64,000 nt of DNA from Rhodobacteraceae bacterium HLUCCO18. GTDB taxonomy: Bacteria > Pseudomonadota > Alphaproteobacteria > Rhodobacterales > Rhodobacteraceae. Both the position numbers and the translations under genes were made by a program. Under the pieces are notes generated by a model. That model was not told where the DNA came from and did no database searches. It saw only the letters and a list, made by a program, of their open reading frames with translations. The stretch is from contig LJSY01000017.1 of assembly GCA_001314805.1 (NCBI GenBank), positions 1 to 64,000 of the forward strand, given 5' to 3'. Shown piece after piece: positions 34,618-44,162 of the stretch. How positions within the stretch are numbered: the stretch's first letter is position 1; each line of letters begins with the position of its first letter.

Positions 34618-36741
34618 ATGATTGACGCCGACGACCTGGTCAGCCTGGTCCGCAACTACAATCCGAAGACGAACGAGGCGCTGATCCGCGGCGCCTACGA
34701 CTACGCACGGCGCATGCATGAGGGGCAGACCCGCCACTCGGGCGAGCCCTATTTCACGCATCCCGTTTCCGTCGCCGCGATCCTCACGGAACAGCGGCTC
34801 GATGACGCCACGATCATGACGGCGCTTCTGCACGACACGATCGAGGACACGAAGGGCACCTATTCCGAGATCGCCGCGGAATTCGGCCCCGACGTGGCCG
34901 AGCTGGTCGACGGGGTGACCAAGCTCACCAATCTGGAACTCTCCAGTCGCGAGACCAAGCAGGCGGAAAACTTCCGCAAGCTCTTCATGGCGATGTCCAA
35001 GGACCTGCGGGTGATCCTCGTGAAGCTTGCCGACCGGCTGCACAACATGCGCACGATCCGCCACATGCCGCCCGAGAAGCAGGCGAAGAAGGCGCATGAG
35101 ACGATGGACATCTATGCGCCGCTCGCCGGCCGGATGGGCATGCAATGGATGCGCGACGAGCTCGAGGACCTGTCGTTCCGGGTCCTGAACCCCGATGCCC
35201 GCGCCTCGATCATCCGCCGCTTCGTCACGCTGCAAAGGGAAACCGGCGACGTCATCCCCAAGATCACCGACGACATCGAGACGGTCCTCGAGAAACACGG
35301 CGTGTCGGCGGATGTCTTCGGCCGCGCCAAGAAACCCTTCTCGATCTGGCGCAAGATGCAGGAAAAGCAGCTGGCGTTCTCGCGGCTGTCGGACATCTAC
35401 GGGTTCCGCGTCATCACCGAGACCGAGGATGACTGTTACCGGGTGCTGGGCGCCATCCACCAGCGCTGGCGCGCGGTGCCGGGGCGGTTCAAGGACTACA
35501 TCAGCCAGCCCAAGTCAAACGGCTATCGCTCGATTCACACCACGGTCTCGGGCCGCGACGGCAAGCGGGTGGAGGTGCAGATCCGCACCCGCCAGATGCA
35601 CGAGGTGGCCGAGGCCGGCGTCGCGGCGCACTGGGCCTATCGCGACGGGGTGCGCACGCAGAACCCCTTTGCCGTCGATCCCGCACGCTGGCTCGAAAGC
35701 CTGACGGAACGGTTCGAGAATGCCGAGGATCACGACGAGTTTCTCGAACACGTGAAGCTCGAGATGTATTCCGACCAGGTGTTCTGCTTCACGCCCAAGG
35801 GCGATGTGGTGAAGCTGCCCAAGGGCGCGACGCCGATCGATTTCGCCTACGCGATCCACACGCGGATCGGCCATTCCTGCGTCGGCGCGCGGCTCGACGG
35901 TCTGCGGGTGCCGCTGTGGACCCGGCTGAAGAACGGCCAGTCGGTCGAGATCCTGACCGCCGAGGGGCAGACCCCGCAGGCCACATGGCTCGACATCGCC
36001 GTGACCGGCCGCGCCAAGGCCGCGATCCGGCGGAACCTGCGCGAGGTCGACCGCGAACGCTACATCAAGCTGGGGCGCGAACTGGCGCGCGTGGCCTTCG
36101 AGCAGATCGGCAAGAAGGCCACCGACAAGGCCATAGCGACGGCGGCCAAGATGCTGAACCTCGCCGAGGGCGACGAGGTGCTTGCGCGTATCGGTTCGGC
36201 CGAGTTGTCCGCGCGTGCCGTGGTCGCCGCGCTTTACCCCGAGGTCGGCCATGACGAGACCCAGGGCGAGGTCGAGGCGCGCCGCGCCGTGATCGGCCTG
36301 CCGCCCGGTGCCTCGACCCGGCGTGCGCAGTGTTGTCAGGCCGTTCCGGGCGAGCGCATCGTGGGCATCGCCTATCCGGGAAAGGGCCCTATCGTGCATG
36401 CCATCGACTGCGAGGCGCTGGCCGCCTTCGACGATGCGCCCGACCGCTGGATCGACCTGCACTGGACCGATGGCCGCCATGCCCCGGTCCACAACGTGAC
36501 CGTCGATGTGACCATGTCGAACGAAAAGGGCGTTCTGGGTCGAATATGCACATTGATCGGCGAACAGAACGCCAATATCTCCGATCTGCACTTCATGGAT
36601 CGGAAACCGGACTTCTACCGTCTCCTGATCGATCTGGATGTGCGGGACGCGGAACACCTGCATGCGGTGATGATGGCGGTCGAGGCCGACAGCGACGTTG
36701 CCACCGTGCAGCGGTTCCGCGACTTGGATCGCCGTCCCTGA
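34618..36741 (+). CDS. rsh: Bifunctional (p)ppGpp synthetase/hydrolase
   Basis: A 707-residue RelA/SpoT homologue that makes and degrades the alarmone (p)ppGpp. Hydrolase HD motifs FTHPVSVAAIL (His48) and HDTIEDT (His72-Asp73) are intact, as is the synthetase motif GYRSIHTTVSGRDGKRVEVQ near 302-321. A TGS domain begins about 388 (CFTPKGDVVKLPKGATPIDFAYAIH), a zinc-finger-like segment RRAQCCQAVPGE is near 563-574, and a C-terminal ACT domain spans about 627-707. Both activities should be present, the rule in alphaproteobacteria with a single long Rsh. Confidence 0.96.
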   Translation: MIDADDLVSLVRNYNPKTNEALIRGAYDYARRMHEGQTRHSGEPYFTHPVSVAAILTEQRLDDATIMTALLHDTIEDTKGTYSEIAAEFGPDVAELVDGVTKLTNLELSSRETKQAENFRKLFMAMSKDLRVILVKLADRLHNMRTIRHMPPEKQAKKAHETMDIYAPLAGRMGMQWMRDELEDLSFRVLNPDARASIIRRFVTLQRETGDVIPKITDDIETVLEKHGVSADVFGRAKKPFSIWRKMQEKQLAFSRLSDIYGFRVITETEDDCYRVLGAIHQRWRAVPGRFKDYISQPKSNGYRSIHTTVSGRDGKRVEVQIRTRQMHEVAEAGVAAHWAYRDGVRTQNPFAVDPARWLESLTERFENAEDHDEFLEHVKLEMYSDQVFCFTPKGDVVKLPKGATPIDFAYAIHTRIGHSCVGARLDGLRVPLWTRLKNGQSVEILTAEGQTPQATWLDIAVTGRAKAAIRRNLREVDRERYIKLGRELARVAFEQIGKKATDKAIATAAKMLNLAEGDEVLARIGSAELSARAVVAALYPEVGHDETQGEVEARRAVIGLPPGASTRRAQCCQAVPGERIVGIAYPGKGPIVHAIDCEALAAFDDAPDRWIDLHWTDGRHAPVHNVTVDVTMSNEKGVLGRICTLIGEQNANISDLHFMDRKPDFYRLLIDLDVRDAEHLHAVMMAVEADSDVATVQRFRDLDRRP

Positions 36742-36771
36742 TCCCGGGGCGTCGGCAGGGTTGCAGGCGTC

Positions 36772-37452
36772 GTGGGGGCCACGAAGCCGCGTGAACGGTG
36801 GAAGGAACGGCTGGCGGTGGTCTTCAAGCGGCGGGACCAGAGAAGTTGGCTAAAGATCATCGCGCAGGCCCTGTGGCCGCGCGGTGGCTGGGCGCGTGCG
36901 TTCCAGTACGTGCAGCATCGGCTGCGCCGCCTGCCCGGAACGCCGGAACAGATCGCGCGCGGGATCTTCGCGGGTGCCGTGACCGTCTTCACGCCGCTCT
37001 TCGGGTTGCATTTCTTGGTCGCCGCGATCCTCGCCAAGATCATGCGCGGCTCGATCCTTGCGTCGCTTCTGGCCACCTTCATCGGCAATCCGCTGACCTA
37101 TGTGCCGATCGCGGTCGTCTCGCTGCAGACGGGATACTTCCTGCTGGGAATGCGACCGCGGGAAGAAGTAGACGAATCCATCTTCATCAAGTTCAGCCGC
37201 GCGGCGGGCGACCTGTGGCACAACTTCGTCGCCATCTTCACTCCCGAGCGGGCGGAGTGGCACGAGCTCGGGATCTTCTACAGGGACGTGTTCTTCCCGT
37301 GGCTGGTGGGTGGCCTGATCCCCGGTGTGATCTGCGGGCTGATCTGCTACTACATCAGCGTCCCGGTCATCCGCGCCTATCAGAAACGCCGTGCGGCGAA
37401 GTTGCGCACGAAAATGGACAAGCTGCGCCGGCAGGCGGGCGCGGTGGACTGA
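36772..37452 (+). CDS. DUF2062 membrane protein
   Basis: A 226-residue inner-membrane protein with a basic N-terminal arm and about three membrane segments (near 67-90, 96-118 and 172-200). RGIFAGAVTVFTPLFGLHFLVAA and the conserved IGNPLTYVPIA pattern identify DUF2062; function unknown. The start is GTG at 36772, 30 bp after rsh. It precedes pdxJ-acpS-lepB-rnc on the same strand, a frequent order in this group. Confidence 0.85.
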   Translation: MGATKPRERWKERLAVVFKRRDQRSWLKIIAQALWPRGGWARAFQYVQHRLRRLPGTPEQIARGIFAGAVTVFTPLFGLHFLVAAILAKIMRGSILASLLATFIGNPLTYVPIAVVSLQTGYFLLGMRPREEVDESIFIKFSRAAGDLWHNFVAIFTPERAEWHELGIFYRDVFFPWLVGGLIPGVICGLICYYISVPVIRAYQKRRAAKLRTKMDKLRRQAGAVD

Positions 37453-37488
37453 GGTCCGCGGGCAGATGACGACAGGACGGAGACGGCA

Positions 37489-38232
37489 ATGACCGAACGG
37501 CTGAGACTTGGCGTGAACATCGATCACGTCGCCACCTTGCGCAATGCCCGCGGCGGCGCGTTGCCGGACCCGGTGCGCGCGGCGCGCGTGGCCCAGGCCG
37601 CCGGTGCCGACGGCATCACGGCGCATCTGCGTGAGGATCGCCGCCATATTCGCGACGCCGATATCGCCGCGATCATGGAGGCGATCACCATCCCGCTGAA
37701 CTTCGAGATGGCGGCGACCGACGAGATGCAGGGGATCGCGCTGGCCCATGGGCCGCACGCCGCCTGTATCGTGCCCGAGCGGCGGGAGGAACGCACCACC
37801 GAGGGCGGGCTGGAGGTCGCGGGCGATCAGGACCGTCTGGCGCGGTTCATCGGGCCGCTTTCCGATGCCGGACTGCGCGTGTCGCTGTTCATCGCGGCCG
37901 ACCCCGCGCAGATCGCGGCGGCCGCGCGCATCGGTGCCCCGGTGGTGGAACTGCATACCGGCGCCTATTGCGACCATCACGCCGAAGGCGACACGCAGGC
38001 CCGCGACGCCGAGCTCGCGCGGCTGATCGACGGGGCGAAGCGTGCGGCCGATCTGGGGCTCGAGGTGCATATGGGCCACGGGCTGACCTACGATAGCGTC
38101 GCCCCGATAGCGGCCCTGCCAGAGGTCGCCGAACTCAATATCGGCCATTTCCTGATGGGCGAGGCGCTGTTCGTGGGACTGGCCGGTGCCATCGCGGAAA
38201 TGCGCCGCGCCATGGATGCCGCGCGCGGCTAA
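37489..38232 (+). CDS. pdxJ: Pyridoxine 5'-phosphate synthase
   Basis: A 247-residue TIM-barrel enzyme that condenses 1-deoxyxylulose-5-phosphate with 3-amino-2-oxopropyl phosphate to pyridoxine phosphate. [14 protein letters not shown] (10-23), [13 protein letters not shown] (43-55), NFEMAAT with Glu73, [15 protein letters not shown] and ELHTGAYCD are conserved active-site segments. ATG at 37489 gives [14 protein letters not shown]. Followed by acpS after 165 bp; pdxJ-acpS linkage is widespread. Confidence 0.97.
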   Translation: MTERLRLGVNIDHVATLRNARGGALPDPVRAARVAQAAGADGITAHLREDRRHIRDADIAAIMEAITIPLNFEMAATDEMQGIALAHGPHAACIVPERREERTTEGGLEVAGDQDRLARFIGPLSDAGLRVSLFIAADPAQIAAAARIGAPVVELHTGAYCDHHAEGDTQARDAELARLIDGAKRAADLGLEVHMGHGLTYDSVAPIAALPEVAELNIGHFLMGEALFVGLAGAIAEMRRAMDAARG

Positions 38233-38397
38233 GGCACTGGTATTGGCCGCGTCCCGCCGCCTCATTGCCATCCTGGCAGCGATGGGCAACTTTCGCGCCG
38301 TCATCTCCGACCCAGACCCGGAGGCAGGTATGCGAACAATAGCGGAGGGCGCGCGCTTTCGGCGCGCTCTACCCCTTATACTTGGGAAGCAGCGGCC

Positions 38398-38850
38398 ATG
38401 ATCCTCGGTATCGGCACCGATCTCGCCAATATCGAGCGGATCGAACGCGCGCTCGATCGCTTCGGCGACAGGTTCCGCAACCGCGTTTTCACCGTCACGG
38501 AGCAGAACCGCGCCGAACGGATGAAGAAGCCGGCAGGCACCTACGCCAAGCGCTGGGCCGCGAAAGAGGCATGTTCCAAGGCGCTGGGCACCGGTCTGCG
38601 GATGGGCATCGCCTGGAAGGACATGGCGGTGACGAACCTGCCGTCGGGTCAGCCGGTGATGGAGGTCACGGGCTGGGCGCGCGAACGGCTGGATCAGATG
38701 ACGCCGGATGGCTTCAGGGCCACGATCCATGTCAGCCTGACCGACGATCACCCCTGGGCGCAGGCCTTCGTCGTGATCGAGGCCGTGCCGGAGGAAGAAG
38801 AGGAAACCCGCCCGCTCGTCGGCCCGGTGTCGCGCCGCACGCTCACCTGA
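38398..38850 (+). CDS. acpS: Holo-[acyl-carrier-protein] synthase
   Basis: A 150-residue phosphopantetheinyl transferase that activates ACP for lipid synthesis. Mg ligands are Asp8 ([16 protein letters not shown]) and Glu57 ([16 protein letters not shown]). The C-terminal part continues past the usual 120-130 residues with an acidic extension, [15 protein letters not shown]. Start ATG at 38398. The 165 bp before it contain a small GCGCGC-TTTCG-GCGCGC hairpin (38351-38367) without a T-run. Confidence 0.95.
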   Translation: MILGIGTDLANIERIERALDRFGDRFRNRVFTVTEQNRAERMKKPAGTYAKRWAAKEACSKALGTGLRMGIAWKDMAVTNLPSGQPVMEVTGWARERLDQMTPDGFRATIHVSLTDDHPWAQAFVVIEAVPEEEEETRPLVGPVSRRTLT

Positions 38851-38936
38851 GGCTCGCTTGACTTAAGCCCCGCCGCGCCCCATGAACCCCGGGGCCGAAA
38901 GGCAGGTCGAGACACGAGCAGGAGAGGCAGTGCGCC

Positions 38937-39722
38937 ATGGCAGCGACGGCCAAGAAGGACGGCGTGTGGGAAACGGTGAAGACCGTGGTCTACGCGCTCC
39001 TGATCGCGGGGATCTTCCGCACATTGTTCTTTCAGCCGTTCTGGATTCCGTCCGGATCGATGAAGGACACGCTGCTGATCGGCGATTTCCTCTTCGTCAA
39101 CAAGATGGCCTACGGCTATTCCCGGCACTCCTGCCCGTTTTCCATGTGCCCGTTCTCGGGGCGCATCTTCGGCGATGCGCCCGATCGCGGGGATGTGGTG
39201 GTCTTTCGACATCCGGTGAACGGACAGGATTTCATCAAGCGCGTCGTGGCGCTGCCCGGGGACACGGTCCAGATGCGCGAGGGCGTGCTCTACATCAACG
39301 GGGATGCCGCGCAGCTGACGGCCGAGCCGCCGTTCGAGGAAACCTACGACCGGCAGGGCCCCGCCGGCCATCTGCCGCGTTGCTCGAACGCGCCGGTGGG
39401 GCAGGGCGGCACCTGCGAGAAGGAGCGTTTCACCGAGGCGCTGCCGGGCGGTGTGACCCATTCCATCCTCAACATCGAGGATGGCAGCCGCGGCGACAAC
39501 ACGCCCGAATTCACTGTCCCCGACGAGCACGTGTTCGTCATGGGGGACAACCGCGACAACTCCGTCGACTCGCGTTTTCCGCAGTCCATCGGCGGCGTCG
39601 GCTTCGTGCCCTTCGAGAACCTTCTGGGCCGGGCGGATCGCGTGATCTTTTCTTCGGCCGGGCAGCGGATGGTCTATTTCTGGACCTGGCGCTCCGATCG
39701 GTTCTTCGAGCGCATCGACTGA
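38937..39722 (+). CDS. lepB: Signal peptidase I
   Basis: A 261-residue membrane protease that removes signal peptides from exported proteins. One N-terminal membrane segment (about 13-33) is followed by the catalytic serine Ser41 in [14 protein letters not shown] and the general-base Lys101 in [11 protein letters not shown]. The box [11 protein letters not shown] is intact. The insert with two Cys ([14 protein letters not shown]) is common in this family branch. ATG at 38937 is chosen. Next gene rnc begins 4 bp after the stop. Confidence 0.96.
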   Translation: MAATAKKDGVWETVKTVVYALLIAGIFRTLFFQPFWIPSGSMKDTLLIGDFLFVNKMAYGYSRHSCPFSMCPFSGRIFGDAPDRGDVVVFRHPVNGQDFIKRVVALPGDTVQMREGVLYINGDAAQLTAEPPFEETYDRQGPAGHLPRCSNAPVGQGGTCEKERFTEALPGGVTHSILNIEDGSRGDNTPEFTVPDEHVFVMGDNRDNSVDSRFPQSIGGVGFVPFENLLGRADRVIFSSAGQRMVYFWTWRSDRFFERID

Positions 39723-39726
39723 GCCC

Positions 39727-40407
39727 ATGGCAGTGTCGCGGGAGCTTGCCGCGTTTTCCGAGCGGCTGGGGCATGTCTTCGACGACCCGGACCTGTTGCG
39801 CCGCGCGCTGACCCATGCCTCCCTGTCCTCTCCCACGCGGCCCGACAACCAGCGGCTGGAGTTTCTCGGAGACCGCGTCCTCGGCCTCGTGATGGCCGAG
39901 GCGCTGCTGGCGCAGGACACGGACGCGCGCGAGGGGCAGCTTGCACCGCGCTTCAACACGCTTGTGCGCAAGGAAGCCTGCGCGGATGTCGCGCGCGAGA
40001 TCGATCTGGGCGCGGTCCTGCGCCTCGGAAAATCCGAAACGGCAACCGGCGGGCGGCGCAGGCAGGCGCTTCTGGGCGACGCGATGGAGGCGGTGATCGC
40101 GGCGGTCTATCTCGACGCGGGGTTCGACAGGGCGCGCGAGGTGATCCTGCGGCTCTGGGGCGCGCGCCTGACGGCGGTCGAAACCGACGCCCGCGACGCC
40201 AAGACCGCGCTGCAGGAATGGGCGCAGGCCCGCGGTCTTGCGCCGCCGAGCTACGTGGAGGTTGCGCGCACGGGGCCGGATCACGCCCCGACCTTCACCG
40301 TCGAGGCGCGCCTCGACAATGGCGAGACCGCCCGCGCCGAGGCGCGCGTGAAGCGGCAGGCCGAACAATCCGCGGCGCAGCAGTTGCTGGAGCGTCTGGG
40401 CGGCTAG
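39727..40407 (+). CDS. rnc: Ribonuclease III
   Basis: A 226-residue double-stranded-RNA endonuclease. Catalytic domain: signature [15 protein letters not shown] with Glu45 and Asp49, and second metal-site segment [18 protein letters not shown] near 118-135. A C-terminal dsRNA-binding domain (about 157-224) includes [11 protein letters not shown] and [19 protein letters not shown]. Start ATG 39727. In most relatives era follows directly; here two other genes intervene. Confidence 0.96.
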   Translation: MAVSRELAAFSERLGHVFDDPDLLRRALTHASLSSPTRPDNQRLEFLGDRVLGLVMAEALLAQDTDAREGQLAPRFNTLVRKEACADVAREIDLGAVLRLGKSETATGGRRRQALLGDAMEAVIAAVYLDAGFDRAREVILRLWGARLTAVETDARDAKTALQEWAQARGLAPPSYVEVARTGPDHAPTFTVEARLDNGETARAEARVKRQAEQSAAQQLLERLGG

Positions 40408-40436
40408 GTGCCGCGGCAAGGCGGGGAGGGATGTGA

Positions 40437-41204
40437 ATGGACCTCGACGGGCGCACGGTTCTGATCGTTCTGGCGCATCCCGAGCCCGCGTCCTTCACCG
40501 CCGGCTGGGCCCGCGCCAGCGCCGATGCCGCCAGGGCGGCGGGCGCCCGGGTCATCTGGTCCGACCTCAACGCCATGGGGTTCGACCCGGTCGAGGGGCC
40601 GCGACACTACCGGACGCCGCCCGCCCCCTTCGACCCGCTCAAGGCCCATGAGGCCGCTGTCGCGAGCGGGACCGTTCCCACCGATGCGCAGGCCGAAGCC
40701 GACAAGATCGCGGCCGCCGACCTGATCGTGTTTCACTTCCCGATCTGGTGGTTCGGCCCGCCCGCGATCCTGAAGGGCTGGCTCGACCGCTGCCTGATCC
40801 ATGGCGCCCTGCATGATGTCGACCACCGCTTCGACACCGGGCGGCTCCGCGGCAAGCGCGCGCTTTTCTGCGTGACGACCGGGGCGAACGCCGTCGAATG
40901 CGGTCCCGGCGGCAAGGAGGGGGACGTGCATCTGCTGCTCTGGCCGCTGGCCTACACGCTGCGCTACTGCGGGATGGCGGTGCATGAACCGGTGCTGATC
41001 CACGGCGTGCACGGCTATTTCGAGGGCGCGGAGGAGGCGGCGCTCGAGGTGCGGCTGTCGGCGGCGCTAGAAGATCATGCGCGTCTCATCCGCGAAATCG
41101 ACCGCCATCCGCTCATCCCCTTCAACGCCGACACGGATTTCGACGAGACCGGGCGCCTCCGCCCGGACGCGCCCAGCCATTCGCCTTTCATCCGCCGGCC
41201 CTAG
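40437..41204 (+). CDS. NAD(P)H dehydrogenase (quinone), flavodoxin fold
   Basis: A 255-residue flavoprotein of the NQO1/MdaB/KefF type. The FMN/FAD-binding start is VLIVLAHPEPASFTAGWARA, with the diagnostic IVFHFPIWWFGPPAILKGWLDR about 98-119 and GKRALFCVTTGAN following. Such enzymes reduce quinones by two electrons. ATG at 40437 follows GGGGAGGG. It lies between rnc and era, and its stop interlocks with that of argC (CTAG). No partner K+ efflux gene is present. Confidence 0.88.
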   Translation: MDLDGRTVLIVLAHPEPASFTAGWARASADAARAAGARVIWSDLNAMGFDPVEGPRHYRTPPAPFDPLKAHEAAVASGTVPTDAQAEADKIAAADLIVFHFPIWWFGPPAILKGWLDRCLIHGALHDVDHRFDTGRLRGKRALFCVTTGANAVECGPGGKEGDVHLLLWPLAYTLRYCGMAVHEPVLIHGVHGYFEGAEEAALEVRLSAALEDHARLIREIDRHPLIPFNADTDFDETGRLRPDAPSHSPFIRRP

Positions 41205-42115
41205 AGGCCCGTCGCCTCGTCCAGCCCCAGCATGATGTTGAGGTTCTGAACCGCCGCCCCGGAGGCGCCCTTGCCGAGATTGTCGAGGATCGCGATCAGG
41301 ACGGTGGCCCCGGTCTCGGGGTCGCCATCGACCGTCAGCTGCATCCTGTTCGTGCCGTTGAGGGATTGCGGATCGATCCGGGGGCCGAGCGTGTCACGTT
41401 CCACGACCTCGACGAAGCCGCCTTCGCCGTAATGGGCCGCGAGCGCCGCGAAGGCCGCCGCCGGCCCGCCGGGATCGAGGTGCAGCGGAACCTGCACGAT
41501 CATGCCCTGGGCGAATTGCCCGACCTGCGGCACGAAGATCGGCCTCCGCGTCAGGCCGGTGCGCGCCACGATCTCGGGCAGGTGCTTGTGCGTCTGGTCG
41601 GTCTTGTAGACGAAGCCACCGGTGACCTCGCCGGACTCGAACTCCGCGATCATGGATTTCCCGCCGCCGGTGTAGCCGGACAGCGCGTTGATCGTGATCG
41701 GGTCGTCCGCCGCGATGAGGCCCGCCTCCAGCAGGGGGCGGATCAGCGCGATGGCGCCGGTCGAATAGCAACCGGGGTTCGAGACGAATTTGGCATCCGC
41801 GATCGCCTCGCGCTGGCCCGGAGCCATTTCGGCAAACCCGAAGACCCAGTCGGGATCGGTCCGATGCGCCGTCGAGGCGTCGATGACGCGCACGGGCATG
41901 CTCCGCAGGTCCGGCGCGATCTCGTGCACGGCCGCGTCGGGCAGGCAGAGGATGGCGATATCGGCCTCTCCGAAGGCCCCGATCCGCGAGAGCCGGGATT
42001 TCCGGTTCTCCTCGGGCAAGGAGATCAGCGAGATGTCCGGACGGGTTTCGAGGCGCGCGCGGATCTGCAGACCCGTCGTTCCAACCTCGCCGTCGATGAA
42101 CACCTTCGCAGTCAT
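41201..42115 (-). CDS. argC: N-acetyl-gamma-glutamyl-phosphate reductase (type 2)
   Basis: A 304-residue arginine-pathway enzyme that reduces N-acetylglutamyl phosphate to the semialdehyde. VFIDGEVGTTGLQIRARL (5-22) is the NADP-binding start of the short, type-2 ArgC; the catalytic cysteine is Cys116 in VSNPGCYSTGAIAL, and GYTGGGKSMI plus HKHLPEI are conserved. The ATG at 42115 yields MTAKVFIDGE. It sits alone on the minus strand between the NQO gene and era, far from argH, breaking the usual rnc-era order. Confidence 0.95.
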   Translation of the reverse strand: MTAKVFIDGEVGTTGLQIRARLETRPDISLISLPEENRKSRLSRIGAFGEADIAILCLPDAAVHEIAPDLRSMPVRVIDASTAHRTDPDWVFGFAEMAPGQREAIADAKFVSNPGCYSTGAIALIRPLLEAGLIAADDPITINALSGYTGGGKSMIAEFESGEVTGGFVYKTDQTHKHLPEIVARTGLTRRPIFVPQVGQFAQGMIVQVPLHLDPGGPAAAFAALAAHYGEGGFVEVVERDTLGPRIDPQSLNGTNRMQLTVDGDPETGATVLIAILDNLGKGASGAAVQNLNIMLGLDEATGL

Positions 42116-42245
42116 GGCTCCGTTCCTTGTATGGATGACGCGCTCCCTTAGCGCTTTCCCACCGCGCCGCGCAACCGTCCCGTGTGGCCAAGCCCGCCGG
42201 GATCGGATATGGCGACGAGCCAACCCCATTCGAGAGTCTTCGCCC

Positions 42246-43151
42246 ATGACCACCCGCGCCGGTTTCGTCGCCCTGATCGGAGAACCCAACGCGGGCAAGT
42301 CGACCCTGCTCAACCGCATGGTGGGCGCGAAGGTCTCGATCGTCACGCACAAGGTGCAGACGACGCGCACGCGCATCCGGGGCGTCGCGATGGAGGGCGA
42401 GGCACAGCTTGTCTTCGTGGACACGCCCGGCCTGTTCCGGCCGCGCCGGCGGCTCGACCGCGCCATGGTCGCGGCGGCCTGGGGCGGCGCGGCGGATGCC
42501 GATGTCGTGGTCCTGCTGATCGAGGCGCATCGCGGGCTGACCGAGGGCGTGCAGGCGATCCTCGACGCGCTGGGCGAACGGACCGCAGGCCGCCGCGTGG
42601 CGCTTGCCATCAACAAGATCGACCGGGTCGAGGCGCAGGTTCTCCTGAAGCTGACCGAAGTGATGAACGCGGCCTTCCCATTCGAAAAGACCTTCATGAT
42701 CTCCGCCGAGAAGGGCTATGGCGTCGACGATCTGCGCGTATGGCTGGCCGGCGCGGTGCCCGAGGGGCCATGGCTTTATCCCGAGGATCAGATCGCCGAT
42801 CTGCCGCTGCGCATGATCGCCGCCGAGATGACGCGCGAGAAGCTGACCCTGCGCCTGCATCAGGAGCTGCCCTACCAGCTGACGGTCGAGACCGAGAACT
42901 GGGAGGAGCGCAAGGACGGCTCCGTCAGGATCGACCAGTTGATCTATGTCGCCCGAGATGGCCACAAGGGCATCATCCTTGGACACAAGGGCGAGACGAT
43001 CAAGTCCGTCTCCAAGGCCGCGCGGGAGGAGATCGCGGCCTTTCTCGACCGCCCGGTGCACCTTTTCCTGCAGGTCAAGGTGCGCCCGAACTGGCTGGAA
43101 GAGGCCGAGCGCTATTCGGAGATGGGCCTCGATTTCCGCGACGGGAACTAG
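42246..43151 (+). CDS. era: GTPase Era
   Basis: A 301-residue ribosome-assembly GTPase that binds the 3' end of 16S rRNA. G1 GEPNAGKST (12-20), G3 DTPG (59-62) and G4 NKID (123-126) are present, followed by the C-terminal KH domain with ILGHKGETIKSVSKAAREEI and VHLFLQVKVRPNW. Starts at ATG 42246. Followed by DUF1491 after 3 bp and recO further on, the normal downstream order. Confidence 0.96.
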   Translation: MTTRAGFVALIGEPNAGKSTLLNRMVGAKVSIVTHKVQTTRTRIRGVAMEGEAQLVFVDTPGLFRPRRRLDRAMVAAAWGGAADADVVVLLIEAHRGLTEGVQAILDALGERTAGRRVALAINKIDRVEAQVLLKLTEVMNAAFPFEKTFMISAEKGYGVDDLRVWLAGAVPEGPWLYPEDQIADLPLRMIAAEMTREKLTLRLHQELPYQLTVETENWEERKDGSVRIDQLIYVARDGHKGIILGHKGETIKSVSKAAREEIAAFLDRPVHLFLQVKVRPNWLEEAERYSEMGLDFRDGN

Positions 43152-43154
43152 GCC

Positions 43155-43484
43155 GTGACGCGGCTCACGGCCGAATTCTGGGTGCAGGCCTATCTGACGC
43201 GGCTGCGGCTGGCCGATATCCCGGCATTCGTGGTGGCGCGCGGCGATGCGACGGCGGGCGCGGTGCTCGTCAAGCAGGCCACGCTCGACGGGCGGGCGAC
43301 GGCCTATCAGCGCAGCTTTGACCCGATGACCGGGGTACGGACCTGGATGATGCTGGCCGAGGGGGCGGAGACGGACGTGGACGCCGTGATCGCGCGCCAG
43401 CGGTCGTTCGACCCCGATCTCTGGGTGATCGAGGTCGAGGATCGCGGTGGGCGCCACCTTCTGGACGAGCCGGGCCTCGATTAG
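43155..43484 (+). CDS. DUF1491 family protein
   Basis: A 109-residue soluble protein. LTAEFWVQAYLTRLRLADIPAFV at the start and ARQRSFDPDLWVIEVEDRGGRHLLDEPGL at the end (each quoted in part from one conserved segment) identify DUF1491, an alphaproteobacterial family of unknown function regularly found near era and recO. Start is GTG at 43155, 3 bp after era. Its stop interlocks with that of the Pr6Pr gene (TTAG). Confidence 0.88.
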   Translation: MTRLTAEFWVQAYLTRLRLADIPAFVVARGDATAGAVLVKQATLDGRATAYQRSFDPMTGVRTWMMLAEGAETDVDAVIARQRSFDPDLWVIEVEDRGGRHLLDEPGLD

Positions 43485-44098
43485 CGGTCGGCGAAACGGC
43501 CGATGCCGATCATGACGACCCCGCCCAGCAGGACGAGAACGCCCAGGACGCCGAGCGTCGCCGCGACCTGCCACACGCCGGTCTCGCCGGGATCCATGAA
43601 CGGGTAGGGATAGACGCCGTCCAACGTGGCCAGCCCCAGCGCATAGGCCACGTAGACGGACGGCCACAGCGCGAAGGCCGGCAGGTCGGCCCAGACCAGC
43701 GCGGTTTTCGGCGCCTGCACCAGCCACCAGAGCAGCACGGCCAGCGGCACGATGGTGTGCAGGCCCCAATCGGCCACGATGCCGATGCCAGTGGGGTTCC
43801 AGAATTCGGTCAGAAGCGTGTGATAGACCGCCCCCGTCAACACGACGGACAGGGTCAGGGCGGCCAGCGTCACCGCGCTCAGCCCGCGAAGCTTGCTCAA
43901 CGCGACGGTGAGAAAGGCGATCACAACCAGCACCGTTGTCAGGATGGTGAAGAACCGCGTCATCTCGATCACGGTCTCCAGCGGCCCGATGCCGCGCAGC
44001 TCCATCAGGTAGACCCATTGCGCAACGAGCGATGCCGCGGCGAGACCCGCGATGACCAAGGCCTGCAATCGGGCCGCGCGAGACAGGACGGCGAACAT
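43481..44098 (-). CDS. Pr6Pr family membrane protein
   Basis: A 205-residue protein with six membrane segments (about 13-31, 45-65, 72-93, 107-126, 140-160 and 178-200). [51 protein letters not shown] (in part) and YPYPFMDP are marks of the Pr6Pr family, named for six-TM membrane proteins without known function. ATG at 44098. It sits inverted between DUF1491 and recO. Confidence 0.87.
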   Translation of the reverse strand: MFAVLSRAARLQALVIAGLAAASLVAQWVYLMELRGIGPLETVIEMTRFFTILTTVLVVIAFLTVALSKLRGLSAVTLAALTLSVVLTGAVYHTLLTEFWNPTGIGIVADWGLHTIVPLAVLLWWLVQAPKTALVWADLPAFALWPSVYVAYALGLATLDGVYPYPFMDPGETGVWQVAATLGVLGVLVLLGGVVMIGIGRFADR

Positions 44099-44162
44099 GG
44101 CGCGGAGCCTGCCACGGCCCCATCGCATGGACAAGGCGGGGCGGCGCGCCGATAGTCCGGCC

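Noticed and set aside
38351-38367. GCGCGC-TTTCG-GCGCGC hairpin before acpS
   Set aside because: No T-run and simple GC alternation; likely chance in this genome.
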